Shown one piece after another: positions 13,229 to 21,340 of a stretch of 32,855 nucleotides of DNA (positions are counted from its first letter, which is position 1; every line of letters begins with the position of its first letter). The position numbers and the translations under genes are program-made. The stretch covers positions 1-32,855 of the forward strand of contig CAJOEZ010000038.1 in assembly GCA_905233685.1 (NCBI GenBank), in the 5' to 3' direction. The stretch comes from an uncultured Bacteroidales bacterium (lineage in GTDB: Bacteria > Bacteroidota > Bacteroidia > Bacteroidales > F082). The notes beneath the pieces are model-generated. The model saw only the letters and a list, made by a program, of their open reading frames with translations. It was not told where the DNA came from and did not search any database.

Positions 13229-14443
13229 TTATAACTCCAAAGCGTTGGGGTTGAGTAGGAAATCATAGATGCTCATCGTGGTGATGCCTTGGTCGTTGCG
13301 ATGGACGAGGCTTTCCTCACCGGTGATGATGATCTTTTTGAACGAATCGTTCACCTTGGTCAAAGAAGCTTGTTCGTGTTGCTCCTTGCTCTCGCTGTTC
13401 ATGCGGAAGGCCGATTGGATATAATAGCGTTTGCTGCCTTGGTTGCATACAAAGTCAATTTCCAATTGGGAACGCTTTTGCTTTCCGTTCTCGTCGCGGA
13501 TGATTACGGGGACAACTCCGACGTCAACGTTGAAACCTCGAATCAACAGCTCATTGTAGATGACGTTTTCCATTATGTGGGTCTTTTCATCCTGTCGGAA
13601 ATTGATGCGGGCGTTGCGCAATCCCATGTCGGAGAAATAATACTTGGATGGGGTGTCGATATATTTCTTGCCTTTGACATCATAACGCATCGCCTTTGAC
13701 ACCAGGAATGAATCACAGAGGTATTCGAGGTAGTATTTGATGGTTTCGGGATTGACGGTCACATGCTTTACGCTTTGGAAGGTCTTGGACAACTTGGTTG
13801 GATTGGTAAGGCTTCCGATGGACGAAGAAATGATGTTGAGCAGCTCCTCAAACTCTTCTTCGTGACGGATTTGATAACGCTCTTTGATGTCTTTGATGTA
13901 GGTCTCTTCAAACAGGTTCTTCAGATATGCCGATTTCTGCTCTTGTGTCTTATAGGAGAGTATCAGAGGGAGGCCGCCAAATGTCATGTATTCATCCTCG
14001 GCAAACGAGAGCGGGTAAATCTTCACCTCGTCGCCTCGTCCACGAAATTCGGTGATGACATCCTTTGAAAGGAAACGGGCATTGGAGCCGGTCACGTACA
14101 CATCCGCATTGGGAACGTCGAGGTAGCTGTTCAGCACATCCTCGAACTCATCCACCAGCTGCACTTCGTCGAGCAAGATGTAGTACATGTCCTGGTCGAT
14201 GAGTTGTGCGTCAATATATTCAAGGAGTGCGTCCGGGTTGCGAAGCTTTCTGTTTCGGCGATTCTCCAAATTCACCTTGATGATGTGCTTGTCGTCCACG
14301 CCGTTTGATTTCAGGTAGTTGTTGAACAGGTTGAACACCAGATAGGACTTTCCGCATCGGCGCACACCTGTTACAACCTTAATCATCCCGTTGTGTCGAC
14401 GGTCTATCAACTGCTGTAAGTATAGGTCTCTTTTTATATTCAT
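13229..14443 (-). CDS. AAA_14 / DUF4143 family ATPase, copy 2, with 13-residue deletion
   Basis: This 404-aa paralogue of the protein at 758-2011 keeps Walker A (GVRRCGKS), Walker B (ILLDEV) and the DUF4143 core EIDFV...YYIQSAF. Aligned by eye, it differs at about 28 of 404 positions. Nineteen of those fall in the first 101 residues and only nine in the remaining 303. Just after the ATPase domain it lacks 13 residues: copy 1 reads SFAEFMTAYNGSTQLGLDEY and copy 2 reads SFAEDEY. The frame is kept. The missing piece joins the ATPase to DUF4143, so activity may be changed or lost. Promoter, palindrome and terminator are all present. Its function is unknown, as for copy 1. Confidence 0.85.
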   Translation of the reverse strand: MNIKRDLYLQQLIDRRHNGMIKVVTGVRRCGKSYLVFNLFNNYLKSNGVDDKHIIKVNLENRRNRKLRNPDALLEYIDAQLIDQDMYYILLDEVQLVDEFEDVLNSYLDVPNADVYVTGSNARFLSKDVITEFRGRGDEVKIYPLSFAEDEYMTFGGLPLILSYKTQEQKSAYLKNLFEETYIKDIKERYQIRHEEEFEELLNIISSSIGSLTNPTKLSKTFQSVKHVTVNPETIKYYLEYLCDSFLVSKAMRYDVKGKKYIDTPSKYYFSDMGLRNARINFRQDEKTHIMENVIYNELLIRGFNVDVGVVPVIIRDENGKQKRSQLEIDFVCNQGSKRYYIQSAFRMNSESKEQHEQASLTKVNDSFKKIIITGEESLVHRNDQGITTMSIYDFLLNPNALEL

Positions 14444-14457
14444 TTATCCGATATTTG

Positions 14458-14471
14458 TGTCACATGTGACA
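14458..14471. promoter_or_regulatory. Perfect 14-bp palindrome, likely operator, copy 2
   Basis: TGTCACATGTGACA is identical to 2026-2039 and in the same place between -7 box and start codon, although nearby bases have changed (for example the leader ATTTATCCGATATT against ATTTATTCGGTTTT). Confidence 0.6.
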
Positions 14472-14484
14472 GTTTTATCGGATG

Positions 14485-14515
14485 CAAAAGTAGGGTTTTT
14501 ATTCTAAACCACAAG
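14485..14515 (-). promoter_or_regulatory. Bacteroidetes-type promoter of ATPase copy 2
   Basis: TACTTTTG (14,492-14,485) and CTTG (14,515-14,512) have a 19-base spacer, as in copy 1. Confidence 0.7.
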
Positions 14516-14531
14516 GAGTTTTGAGAATAAA

Positions 14532-14610
14532 CTTCGGCCACCCCCTCTGAGAAGGGGAAATGGACGAAACGTGAGAGCGTTTTCAGCAGAAAAAGCCTCT
14601 GCTGAATCAG
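14532..14610. repeat. Composite R1 + R2 repeat between ATPase copy 2 and the TonB receptor
   Basis: The R1 core (14,532-14,559; CTTCGGCCACCCCCTC then GAAGGGGAA) is followed by an R2 copy (14,577-14,610; TTTTCAGCAGAAAAAGC then CTCTGCTGAATCAG). R2 runs into the stop codon of the TonB receptor. This is the third place where the two repeats occur together. Confidence 0.7.
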
Positions 14611-16538
14611 AATCTATACTCCACCAGAGCCTCAAAACTCCGGCCGGGCATGGGGCGCCAAATCACATTTTGGTATTGTGTGTCGAAGATGTTGTTGCAG
14701 CGCAACTCAATGCGGAACTTCTTGATTTGCTTTCCGATGGCAATGTGGTGCAAGGTGTAAGGCGGCAAGTCGTAGGCGAAAAACTGGTCCTCGGAATAAG
14801 AGGTACTGCGTCGACCCGTGAATTCAAAAGTGTAGCTCAGGTTCCAGGTCTTCCACTGTGTGTTGAGGAAAGCGTTGGCATGGTGGCGCGGGATGTAGAT
14901 GAGCTGCTTGCCCTTGGTGCCTTGTTGTTCGGCCTTCTCGCTCTCGTCGGTAGTGACGGTGAAGACATAGTTGCCCGACAGCGTGATCTTCCAATTTCCT
15001 TGAACAAAAGCCGCGTCGAGGTGGTTCTCGATGCCGCGCGCATAGACCTTGGCCACATTCTCAGGCACCCAAAAACGGTACGAGGTCGGCATCCATTGGA
15101 TCCAGTTCTTGACGTTGGAAAAGTAAACACCTGTGCGCAAGTCGAGTTTGAAGGGGCCTTCTTGCAAACCAAACTTGATAGCTAAATCCACCGTGCGACC
15201 GTCTTCAGGCAACAAGTCGGGGTTGCCGCCAGGATACCAATAGAGGTCGTTCAACGAAGGGTTGCGGTAGTTGTGACTGTAGCCCAATGTAAAGCTAACA
15301 GCCTTATAAAAAGGCAGTTGATAAGAGAATGTCACGGTCGGGAACAGGCCCATCGGTTTACCGTCGGTCATATCGAAGCGGGCGGTGAGGTTGAGGTTGG
15401 CGCACTTGAAAGGATCGCCGTTAATGGCAGCGTATGCCGACACCACATTGCGGTATTTTTCTCCAATGTAGTTGTTGCTCCTCACCTGCTCATAGTCCCA
15501 TTGCAGCTTGGCTTTCAACGACCAAGTCTTGTAAAGATGTTGCTCAAGATTGGCAATTTGATGCAAAATCAGGGCGTGATTGTCCGAATTAATATAGGTG
15601 ACGGTGTCGTCCGTGACGGGATTGCGCGTTAAAAGAAAATAACGCTGGTTTTCCACAAAGGCCGCCGACTTCAGCTCTAAGTTTCCCGTTTCCCAAAAAG
15701 TCTTGAACGACACGAAGTTGCGCGAAAAGTTGTCCTTTGTCCATTCTTCCGAGTTGACATTGAACACGTTAGGCATGATGGGCGGCAGATTGCGGTCGTT
15801 CCATTGGTTCCACGATGACACAGTGAGGATGTTGTTGCCCAACAAAAAACTCACCTCAGGCATCACGCCGTAATCAACGTATTCGGCATGAATCTGTTTC
15901 ATCTTTTGGGGTGGGATTACGGCCGAATTCATGTACTCATAGTCGTTGTCGGACGAGTTGCGATAGGCCTTCACGCGAAAAGAGAATTTCTTGCCATAGT
16001 TGCCCACCGTCAGGAAACTGCCCCATGTGTTGAAACTGCCATAAGTTTGCTTCAAATCCAGCAGGAAACCGTCGCCAAAATGGTGGGTGTTGTCGATGTT
16101 GACCGCGCCACCCAGACCGCCGCTGTTGTTGGAAGTGCCGCTACCCCAGTTGAGGCTCACGTCATCGGCCAAAAACACGGGGATGGTGCTAAAATCGACT
16201 TGTCCGAGCGAAGGCGCGTTGAGCTGGAAGCCGTTCCAAAGCACCAAGGTATGGCTGGCCGTCGTGCCGCGAAACGAGGCTGTGGAAACGCCTCCCGGAC
16301 CGTAAGTCTTGATGAAAACGGGGCTGTGCTGAATGAGCAAGTCAGCCATGTTTGAGGTGCTCATGGATTGCAGCACGAGCGTGTCCAACTTCTTCGTCAC
16401 CAAGGGTTTCAGTTCCTCCACACCAATCCGCTCCGCCGTCACATCGACGGACTGGAGCACGATGGTATCTTGAGCCTGAAGTTGCTTGAACAACAAGCCC
16501 AAAAACAACGTCACGATGGCTCGGAAAAGGCGGTTCAA
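14607..16538 (-). CDS. TonB-dependent outer-membrane receptor, 643 aa
   Basis: The protein imports a ligand across the outer membrane using TonB energy. It has a signal peptide (MNRLFRAIVTLFLGLLFKQLQAQ) and a plug domain at about 30-150 with IKTYGPGGVSTASFRGTTASH and GGLGGAVNID. A 22-strand-type barrel follows, with alternating aromatic strands, ending EALVEYRF. The final aromatic residue is the usual outer-membrane sorting signal. The general look is BtuB-like, and there is no N-terminal carboxypeptidase-like or SusC extension; the ligand (cobalamin, metal chelate or other) cannot be told. The start is a TTG (16538-16536) that overlaps the stop of the MORN gene as TTGA, and the two genes form an operon. 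No in-frame ATG gives a better signal peptide. Confidence 0.88.
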   Translation of the reverse strand: MNRLFRAIVTLFLGLLFKQLQAQDTIVLQSVDVTAERIGVEELKPLVTKKLDTLVLQSMSTSNMADLLIQHSPVFIKTYGPGGVSTASFRGTTASHTLVLWNGFQLNAPSLGQVDFSTIPVFLADDVSLNWGSGTSNNSGGLGGAVNIDNTHHFGDGFLLDLKQTYGSFNTWGSFLTVGNYGKKFSFRVKAYRNSSDNDYEYMNSAVIPPQKMKQIHAEYVDYGVMPEVSFLLGNNILTVSSWNQWNDRNLPPIMPNVFNVNSEEWTKDNFSRNFVSFKTFWETGNLELKSAAFVENQRYFLLTRNPVTDDTVTYINSDNHALILHQIANLEQHLYKTWSLKAKLQWDYEQVRSNNYIGEKYRNVVSAYAAINGDPFKCANLNLTARFDMTDGKPMGLFPTVTFSYQLPFYKAVSFTLGYSHNYRNPSLNDLYWYPGGNPDLLPEDGRTVDLAIKFGLQEGPFKLDLRTGVYFSNVKNWIQWMPTSYRFWVPENVAKVYARGIENHLDAAFVQGNWKITLSGNYVFTVTTDESEKAEQQGTKGKQLIYIPRHHANAFLNTQWKTWNLSYTFEFTGRRSTSYSEDQFFAYDLPPYTLHHIAIGKQIKKFRIELRCNNIFDTQYQNVIWRPMPGRSFEALVEYRF

Positions 16539-17200
16539 TTCTTTTTCTTTTGCTCAACCGACTTGGTTTGTGCTTTCTCGGGATAGGTTTTCTTCTTGCC
16601 TTGCAATTTGCCGTCCTTGTAAGTGGCCTCGCTCTTCATGGATCCGTCCTCATAAAATGTCTCCTGCTTGCCCTCGAAATAGCCGCTCTTGTATTCGATG
16701 GTCATTTTTTTCTGGCCGCTTTCGTAGTACCATGTTGTCAGACCGTCGCGCTGGCCGTTTTTGTAATGCGACACTTCAAGGTTGCCTCCGCGCTCATAGC
16801 AATAGATCTGCTGACCATCCATGACACCATCCTTGAAAGTGTTCAGTTTCGAGAGTCTACCACCGCGATACCACTCGCTCACTTGGCCATTAAGCTTATC
16901 ATCCTTAAACTCAGACTTTTTCGTGACTGAGCCCGTCTTATCAATTTCAAGACAAATGCCGTTGCGCTTACCTTTTTCGTAGGTTACAAGGCGTTTGGGA
17001 AGAAAGGGCGTGCTGGTGAAATACTCCATCCACGTGCCGTCTTTCTGTCCGTTCACGACATTGCCCTCAATGAGACCGTCGCTCACCGAAATGGTGAATT
17101 TACCATTCGGAGCCTTAGAAACATCCACGCTTTCAATAGATTGTGCAAACATCGGCATGGCAATAAAAGCCAAAATAATGATAATCAGATTTTTACGCAT
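16535..17200 (-). CDS. Exported MORN-repeat protein, 221 aa
   Basis: After a signal peptide (MRKNLIIIILAFIAMPMFAQ) the protein is a run of MORN_2 / YwqK-type repeats of about 22 residues, each with a G-x-W/Y or G-x-x-x-x-Y core. Examples are DGTWMEYF, NGQVSEWYRGG, DGLTTWYYESGQKK and EGKQETFYEDGSMK. It ends in a basic tail (KAQTKSVEQKKKN). Such proteins sit in the periplasm or at the outer membrane and may bind lipids, glycans or partner proteins; database labels calling them antitoxins are not supported by anything here. It is the first gene of the operon with the TonB receptor, overlapping it by four bases, and may assist that receptor. Confidence 0.8.
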   Translation of the reverse strand: MRKNLIIIILAFIAMPMFAQSIESVDVSKAPNGKFTISVSDGLIEGNVVNGQKDGTWMEYFTSTPFLPKRLVTYEKGKRNGICLEIDKTGSVTKKSEFKDDKLNGQVSEWYRGGRLSKLNTFKDGVMDGQQIYCYERGGNLEVSHYKNGQRDGLTTWYYESGQKKMTIEYKSGYFEGKQETFYEDGSMKSEATYKDGKLQGKKKTYPEKAQTKSVEQKKKN

Positions 17201-17223
17201 TTCTTTTCGTTTTTAATGTTGGA

Positions 17224-17231
17224 CAAAAGTA
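17224..17231 (-). promoter_or_regulatory. -7 box for the MORN/TonB operon
   Basis: On the minus strand TACTTTTG fits TAnnTTTG, 24 bases before the MORN start codon. A -33 box at the ideal distance is not clear. Confidence 0.5.
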
Positions 17232-17271
17232 TAAAATTTGCCCCAAACTGCTGCAATTTTCATGCAAATTC

Positions 17272-17301
17272 TTTGCAATCCAAGTTTTTTTCGCATCTTT
17301 G
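17272..17301 (+). promoter_or_regulatory. Promoter of the 99-aa gene
   Basis: TTTG (17,272-17,275) and CATCTTTG (17,294-17,301) are 18 bases apart, close to the Bacteroidetes -33/-7 pattern. The ATG is 21 bases further on. Confidence 0.45.
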
Positions 17302-17322
17302 ACGCTTCAAAATCCCTTCGCC

Positions 17323-17622
17323 ATGAAAAAAATCGAAGTCAAAAACTTTAAGCTCTACACCACGGCGGTCATCAGCATCGAGTGGAAAGAAGACCTGCTC
17401 AATGTGAACCTCGACCTTGCCATGATGCTGAAAATGATGCGGTTGGAAGGCCTCACCGAAGCCGACATCCAGCGTTTCAGCGAACAAGGCAAACCCATAC
17501 CTTTTAAAAAGGTGACCCTCTTCCTCTTCCAAGACGACGACAAGCCTGGACAATATTACACCGACGAGTCGTTCGATGAGGAGGATGATCCTACGGTGTT
17601 CTATGTTGAAATTAAGGAATGA
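17323..17622 (+). CDS. Hypothetical acidic protein, 99 aa
   Basis: I do not recognise a family. The protein begins MKKIEVKNFKLYTTAVISIEWKED, probably a beta hairpin, continues with a helix (LDLAMMLKMMRLEGLTEADIQRFSEQG), and ends in a strongly acidic segment (DESFDEEDDPTVFYVEIKE). It is soluble, with no signal peptide. An in-frame ATG at 17,299 exists, but the start at 17,323 follows the promoter with a normal leader and gives a better N terminus. It is a single gene lying divergently from the MORN gene and convergently with nfnAB, from which it is separated by an inverted repeat. Confidence 0.55.
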   Translation: MKKIEVKNFKLYTTAVISIEWKEDLLNVNLDLAMMLKMMRLEGLTEADIQRFSEQGKPIPFKKVTLFLFQDDDKPGQYYTDESFDEEDDPTVFYVEIKE

Positions 17623-17657
17623 CTCGCTTTGCGCATTGACTACGTTGAATCTTCGAT

Positions 17658-17738
17658 TTGCGAGGAGGAACGACGAAGCAATCCAGACATAAAGTCTAAG
17701 ACAATTGCCTGGATTGCTTCACTTCGTTCGCAATGACG
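17658..17738. repeat. Inverted repeat between convergent genes
   Basis: GAAGCAATCCAG (17,675-17,686) is perfectly complementary to CTGGATTGCTTC (17,709-17,720). The outer flanks TTGCGA...TCGCAA also pair and carry GAACGACGAAG and CTTCGTTC. As I recall it, this resembles a dispersed Bacteroidetes repeat containing CGTCATTGCGAGG. Its place between convergent genes fits a bidirectional stop. Confidence 0.65.
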
Positions 17739-17744
17739 TAAACG

Positions 17745-20015
17745 TCAATGTAAGCTCTTAATGTATTCATCGATTGCCTTGGCAGCCTTCTTGCCGGCCC
17801 CCATGGCAAGGATGACAGTTGCGGCACCGCTCACAGCATCGCCACCAGCGAAGATGCCTGGACGCGAAGTCGTGCCCACCTCGTCGGCCACGATACAGCC
17901 CTTCTTGTTCAGGTCGAGGTTGCGGGTCGTGCTGCCAATCAACGGGTTAGGCGAAGTGCCCAAAGCCATGATAATCATATCCACATCGAGGACAAACTCT
18001 GAGCCTTTAATCGGGACAGGGCTTCTGCGGCCCGAAGCGTCGGGTTCGCCAAGTTCGCACTTGACGCACTTGAAGCCGTTCACCCAACCGTTTTCGTCGC
18101 CCAAAACCTCAATGGGCGCAGTCAGCAAGTCGAAAATGACACCTTCCTCCTTGGCGTGGTGCACCTCCTCCACTCTCGCGGGCAACTCGGCCTCGGAGCG
18201 GCGATAGACGATATGCACCTCCGCACCCAGACGTAAGGCCGTGCGAGCAGCATCCATGGCCACGTTACCACCACCGACCACGGCGACTTTCTTGCCGACA
18301 TAGTTCGGGGTCTCATAGCCTTCCTTGTAGGCGAAGAGCAGGTTGTTGCGGGTCAGGAACTCGTTGGCCGAAACCACGCCGCAGAGGTTCTCGCCCGGCA
18401 CGTTGAGCATCATCGGGAAGCCCGCGCCCGAGCCTACGAAGACAGCCTCGAAGCCCTCACGGTGCATCAGTTCATCAATGGTGATGGTGCGACCAACAAC
18501 CACGTCCTTCTCGAACTTGGCACCCAAACGACGCACACTCTCCACTTCCTTCTTCACGACGGTGTCCTTAGGCAGACGGAACGACGGAATGCCATACATC
18601 AGCACGCCGCCCAACTCGTGCAAAGCCTCAAAAATCGTGACATCGTAACCCATTGACAACAAGTCCTTTGCGCAGGTCAAGCCAGAAGGACCGCTACCGA
18701 TAATGGCCACCTTGTGACCGTTCGGAATGCTCTGGCTGTCGAAATGCAGGTCATGCTCGATGGCATAGTCACCAACGAAACGTTCCAATTTGCCGATGGA
18801 GATAGGTTCGAACTTCTTGCCCATCACGCAGCTGCCCTCACATTGCGTCTCTTGCGGACATACACGACCGCAAACGGCTGGCAGCGCCGAGTCGCAGCTG
18901 ATGACGCCAGCCGCACCCTCGAAGTCGCCCTTGGCGACACGTGCGATGAAATCGGGGATGTCAACATTCACGGGGCAATGCGCCACACATTGCGGGTTCT
19001 TGCAATGCAGGCAGCGTTGCGCCTCCATAATGGCCATGTCCGCCGAATAACCGAGGCACACCTCGTCGAAGTTGTGGGCGCGGATTTCGGGTTTCTGCTC
19101 CGGAACGGGAACGCGTTTTTTCTTGTCGAAGGTTTCCTCGGAGATGCCGCCGATGTGGCACTTGTGGCCTTCGGCCTTCTCCTCGGCCTCCAACTGCTTG
19201 CGCGTTTCCACATTGTTATACATAGCCTGACGCTTCATGGCCTCGTCGAAATTGACATCCTTTCCGAGGAATTCGGGGCCGTCGATGCAGGTGAACTTGG
19301 TCTTGCCAGCGATGCTCACGCGGCAGGCACCGCACATGCCCGTGCCGTCGACCATAATCGAGTTGAGCGACACCGTGCAGCGAATGCCTAACTCCTCGCA
19401 GGTCTTGGTGGCGAACTTCATCATGATCATCGGACCGATGGCGACGGCCTCGTCATACTTTTTGCCGCTCGCCACGAGTTGACGCAACACATCGGTAACC
19501 AGACCTTTACGGCCAGTCGAGCCGTCGTCGGAAGTGACATACAGATTACTGACCTCAGCCAGTTCTTTCTCAAAAATCAGCAAATCCTTGGTTCTTGCAC
19601 CAATGATGCAGTCGGCAGTGGCGCCGTGGTCGTTCAACCACTTCACCTGCGGGTAAATCGGGGCGATGCCCACGCCGCCACCGATGAAGACAAAGCTACG
19701 TTTGCGCAGTTCCTCAGCGGTCATCGTGGCAAACTCGGAGGGCTTGCCCAAAGGCCCGACGATGTCGGCAAAACGGTCGCCTTCCTTGAACTCGGCCATC
19801 TTCCTGGTGGATTCACCAATGGCCTTGAAGACGATGGTCACCGTTCCCCTGACGCGGTGATAATCACTGATAGTCAGCGGAATACGTTCAGAGTTTTCCT
19901 CCATCTTGACGATGAGGAACTGTCCAGGCAGAGCCGAATGAGCAATACGCGGCGCATACACATCCATTAGGTAGGTTTCCGCCGCGAAGGTTTCTTTGTG
20001 TATAATCTCAAACAT
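17745..20015 (-). CDS. nfnAB: Fused NfnAB: NADH-dependent ferredoxin:NADP+ oxidoreductase, 756 aa
   Basis: The protein joins the two Nfn (also called SudAB) subunits in one chain. Residues about 1-285 are NfnA, with a FAD/NAD-binding reductase of the PyrK type and a [2Fe-2S] site CGACRVSIAGKTKFTC (about 225-240). Residues about 300-756 are NfnB, like the glutamate synthase small subunit. They include [4Fe-4S] cysteines CLHCKNPQCVAHC (about 333-345) and CGRVCPQETQCEGSC, FAD motif GSGPSG (about 437) and NADP motif GGGNVA (about 578). NfnAB couples NADH and reduced ferredoxin to NADPH formation by electron bifurcation. The older label 'dihydroorotate dehydrogenase/glutamate synthase' describes the domains but not the role. 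Natural fusion of SudB and SudA occurs in many Bacteroidetes. The ATG at 20,015 follows a clear promoter. Confidence 0.9.
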   Translation of the reverse strand: MFEIIHKETFAAETYLMDVYAPRIAHSALPGQFLIVKMEENSERIPLTISDYHRVRGTVTIVFKAIGESTRKMAEFKEGDRFADIVGPLGKPSEFATMTAEELRKRSFVFIGGGVGIAPIYPQVKWLNDHGATADCIIGARTKDLLIFEKELAEVSNLYVTSDDGSTGRKGLVTDVLRQLVASGKKYDEAVAIGPMIMMKFATKTCEELGIRCTVSLNSIMVDGTGMCGACRVSIAGKTKFTCIDGPEFLGKDVNFDEAMKRQAMYNNVETRKQLEAEEKAEGHKCHIGGISEETFDKKKRVPVPEQKPEIRAHNFDEVCLGYSADMAIMEAQRCLHCKNPQCVAHCPVNVDIPDFIARVAKGDFEGAAGVISCDSALPAVCGRVCPQETQCEGSCVMGKKFEPISIGKLERFVGDYAIEHDLHFDSQSIPNGHKVAIIGSGPSGLTCAKDLLSMGYDVTIFEALHELGGVLMYGIPSFRLPKDTVVKKEVESVRRLGAKFEKDVVVGRTITIDELMHREGFEAVFVGSGAGFPMMLNVPGENLCGVVSANEFLTRNNLLFAYKEGYETPNYVGKKVAVVGGGNVAMDAARTALRLGAEVHIVYRRSEAELPARVEEVHHAKEEGVIFDLLTAPIEVLGDENGWVNGFKCVKCELGEPDASGRRSPVPIKGSEFVLDVDMIIMALGTSPNPLIGSTTRNLDLNKKGCIVADEVGTTSRPGIFAGGDAVSGAATVILAMGAGKKAAKAIDEYIKSLH

Positions 20016-20056
20016 ATTTGGATGAATTTGAATTAGTTTTCATGCAATTTCACCCG

Positions 20057-20088
20057 CAAAAGTAGGCATTTTACAACACGAATCCAAA
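20057..20088 (-). promoter_or_regulatory. Promoter of nfnAB
   Basis: On the minus strand TTTG (20,088-20,085) and TACTTTTG (20,064-20,057) are separated by 20 bases, close to the Bacteroidetes consensus. The leader is about 35 bases. Confidence 0.6.
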
Positions 20089-20102
20089 AATTAGTGAAAT
20101 TT

Positions 20103-20678
20103 TCAGAAAATGTTCATCGCGACGACAGCGCAAGCCTCAGCATCAGCCAGCGCGTTGTGCTTCTTCTGCTCGTAGTCGTATCCAAAATGCTTGGCTAAAG
20201 TCTGCACCTTGTGGTTCTCGACGTCGGTCAGCAGCTTCTCCGAACCTCGGTGCGTGCAGTAAAACTGATAGCCAGGATACCTTATATTATAATACTGGTG
20301 CAAGGCCTTCAAAACGCGCTCATCGAACAGGCTGCCGTGCGCCACCATCGGGAGGCCTTTCAATTTGTAGGCCACCTTGTACCAAACCGCAGGAAACAAT
20401 GGCGCGTTTTCCGTGTCTTTTTTCCTGATTCCGTGCACTTTCGTCGTCCAAAAGTCATAATAGTTCGGCACGGGCTGGATGAGGCTGTAGAACTCGTCGG
20501 CAATCTCGTCATCACGCACGATGACCACGCCCATGCTGCATGCGCTCGTCAGTTCAGCATTAGCCGCCTCGAAATCGATGGCCGCGAAGTCACTCAGATG
20601 GTATTTCGGGACGTAGGACGGCCATTCCGCGTCGGGCCAGTCGGCAATTTTCCGTTTTCCGAATCGGTTCCAAAACAT
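20103..20678 (-). CDS. DEDDh 3'-5' exonuclease (DnaQ-like), 191 aa
   Basis: The protein has the three exonuclease motifs of the DnaQ family. ExoI is FAAIDFEAANAE (D and E), ExoII is MVAHGSLFDERVL (D), and ExoIII is HNALADAEA (the H and D of the DEDDh subclass). It is a single domain without BRCT or helicase extensions, so it is probably a free exonuclease for repair or RNA/DNA trimming rather than a polymerase subunit. I start it at the ATG at 20,678 (MFWNRFGKRK), which lies 8 bases after a TAATTTTG -7 box; upstream in-frame codons would run into the rubrerythrin promoter. It is divergent from rbr. It lies 87 bases downstream of the nfnAB start region on the same strand. Confidence 0.88.
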   Translation of the reverse strand: MFWNRFGKRKIADWPDAEWPSYVPKYHLSDFAAIDFEAANAELTSACSMGVVIVRDDEIADEFYSLIQPVPNYYDFWTTKVHGIRKKDTENAPLFPAVWYKVAYKLKGLPMVAHGSLFDERVLKALHQYYNIRYPGYQFYCTHRGSEKLLTDVENHKVQTLAKHFGYDYEQKKHNALADAEACAVVAMNIF

Positions 20679-20686
20679 AACGGGCG

Positions 20687-20694
20687 CAAAATTA
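20687..20694 (-). promoter_or_regulatory. -7 box of the exonuclease gene
   Basis: TAATTTTG on the minus strand fits TAnnTTTG and ends eight bases before the ATG, giving a very short leader. Confidence 0.45.
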
Positions 20695-20704
20695 CGGAAA
20701 ATCC

Positions 20705-20734
20705 ATTGCAATTCGGAAAATAATCCTACCTTTG
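20705..20734 (+). promoter_or_regulatory. Promoter of the rubrerythrin cluster
   Basis: ATTG (20,705-20,708) and TACCTTTG (20,727-20,734) are 18 bases apart; the rbr ATG follows 33 bases later. It overlaps the divergent exonuclease promoter region, so the two may influence each other. Confidence 0.6.
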
Positions 20735-20767
20735 CAGAAAATTCATTCACCCAAAAAACTACACCAC

Positions 20768-21307
20768 ATGGAACTGAAAGGCTCAAAGACAGAAGCCAAT
20801 CTGATGGCTGCATTTGCAGGCGAATCGCAAGCCCGCAACAAGTACACCTACTACGCCTCCAAAGCACGCAAGGAAGGCTACAACCAAATCGCCGACCTCT
20901 TTGAGGAAACGGCCAACAACGAGAAGGAACACGCCAAAATCTGGTTCAAACTCCTTCACAACGACGACATTCCCGACACGATGACCAACCTCAAGGACGC
21001 TGCCGACGGCGAAAACTACGAGTGGACCGACATGTACGCTGGCATGGCCGAAACAGCCCGCGAGGAAGGCTTCACCAAGATCGCCAAACTGTTTGAGATG
21101 GTTGCCGCCATCGAGAAGGAACACGAGGAACGCTATCGTAAACTCCTGAAAAACATTGAGGAAGGCATCGTCTTCTCACGCGAAGGCGACACCGTTTGGC
21201 AGTGCGCCAACTGTGGCCATATCGTCATTGGCAAGAAGGCCCCGCAAATTTGCCCCGTGTGCAACCACCCGCAGGCTTTCTTCCAAATCAAGGCTGAAAA
21301 TTACTAA
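20768..21307 (+). CDS. rbr: Rubrerythrin, 179 aa
   Basis: Rubrerythrin reduces hydrogen peroxide to water in the cytoplasm of anaerobes. The N-terminal ferritin-like domain carries the di-iron ligands in [15 protein letters not shown] (E), [15 protein letters not shown] (ExxH) and [14 protein letters not shown] (ExxH). The C-terminal rubredoxin-like domain has CANCGH and CPVCNH, binding the Fe(Cys)4 centre. The length is standard. I start at the ATG at 20,768 ([13 protein letters not shown]), as in the family, rather than the upstream in-frame ATG at 20,732, which lies in the promoter. It heads the + strand cluster with rubredoxin, a flavin reductase-rubredoxin fusion and a flavodiiron protein, which together handle O2 and peroxide. 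Confidence 0.95.
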   Translation: MELKGSKTEANLMAAFAGESQARNKYTYYASKARKEGYNQIADLFEETANNEKEHAKIWFKLLHNDDIPDTMTNLKDAADGENYEWTDMYAGMAETAREEGFTKIAKLFEMVAAIEKEHEERYRKLLKNIEEGIVFSREGDTVWQCANCGHIVIGKKAPQICPVCNHPQAFFQIKAENY

Positions 21308-21340
21308 TAATCAATTAATTAACCCATAAACACAATCGGC

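Larger units (their letters stand above)
13137..14532. repeat. Copy 2 of the duplicated AAA-ATPase transcription unit
   Basis: This segment matches 665-2100 from AAATATCAA to GAGAATAAAC. It lies outside the tRNA-bounded element. Right of it the sequence changes at once into an R1 palindromic repeat, whereas copy 1 continues into the restriction-modification gene. Confidence 0.9.

Noticed and set aside
18714..19391. + strand open frame of 225 codons
   Set aside because: It is antisense to NfnAB, which has intact cofactor motifs across this stretch.
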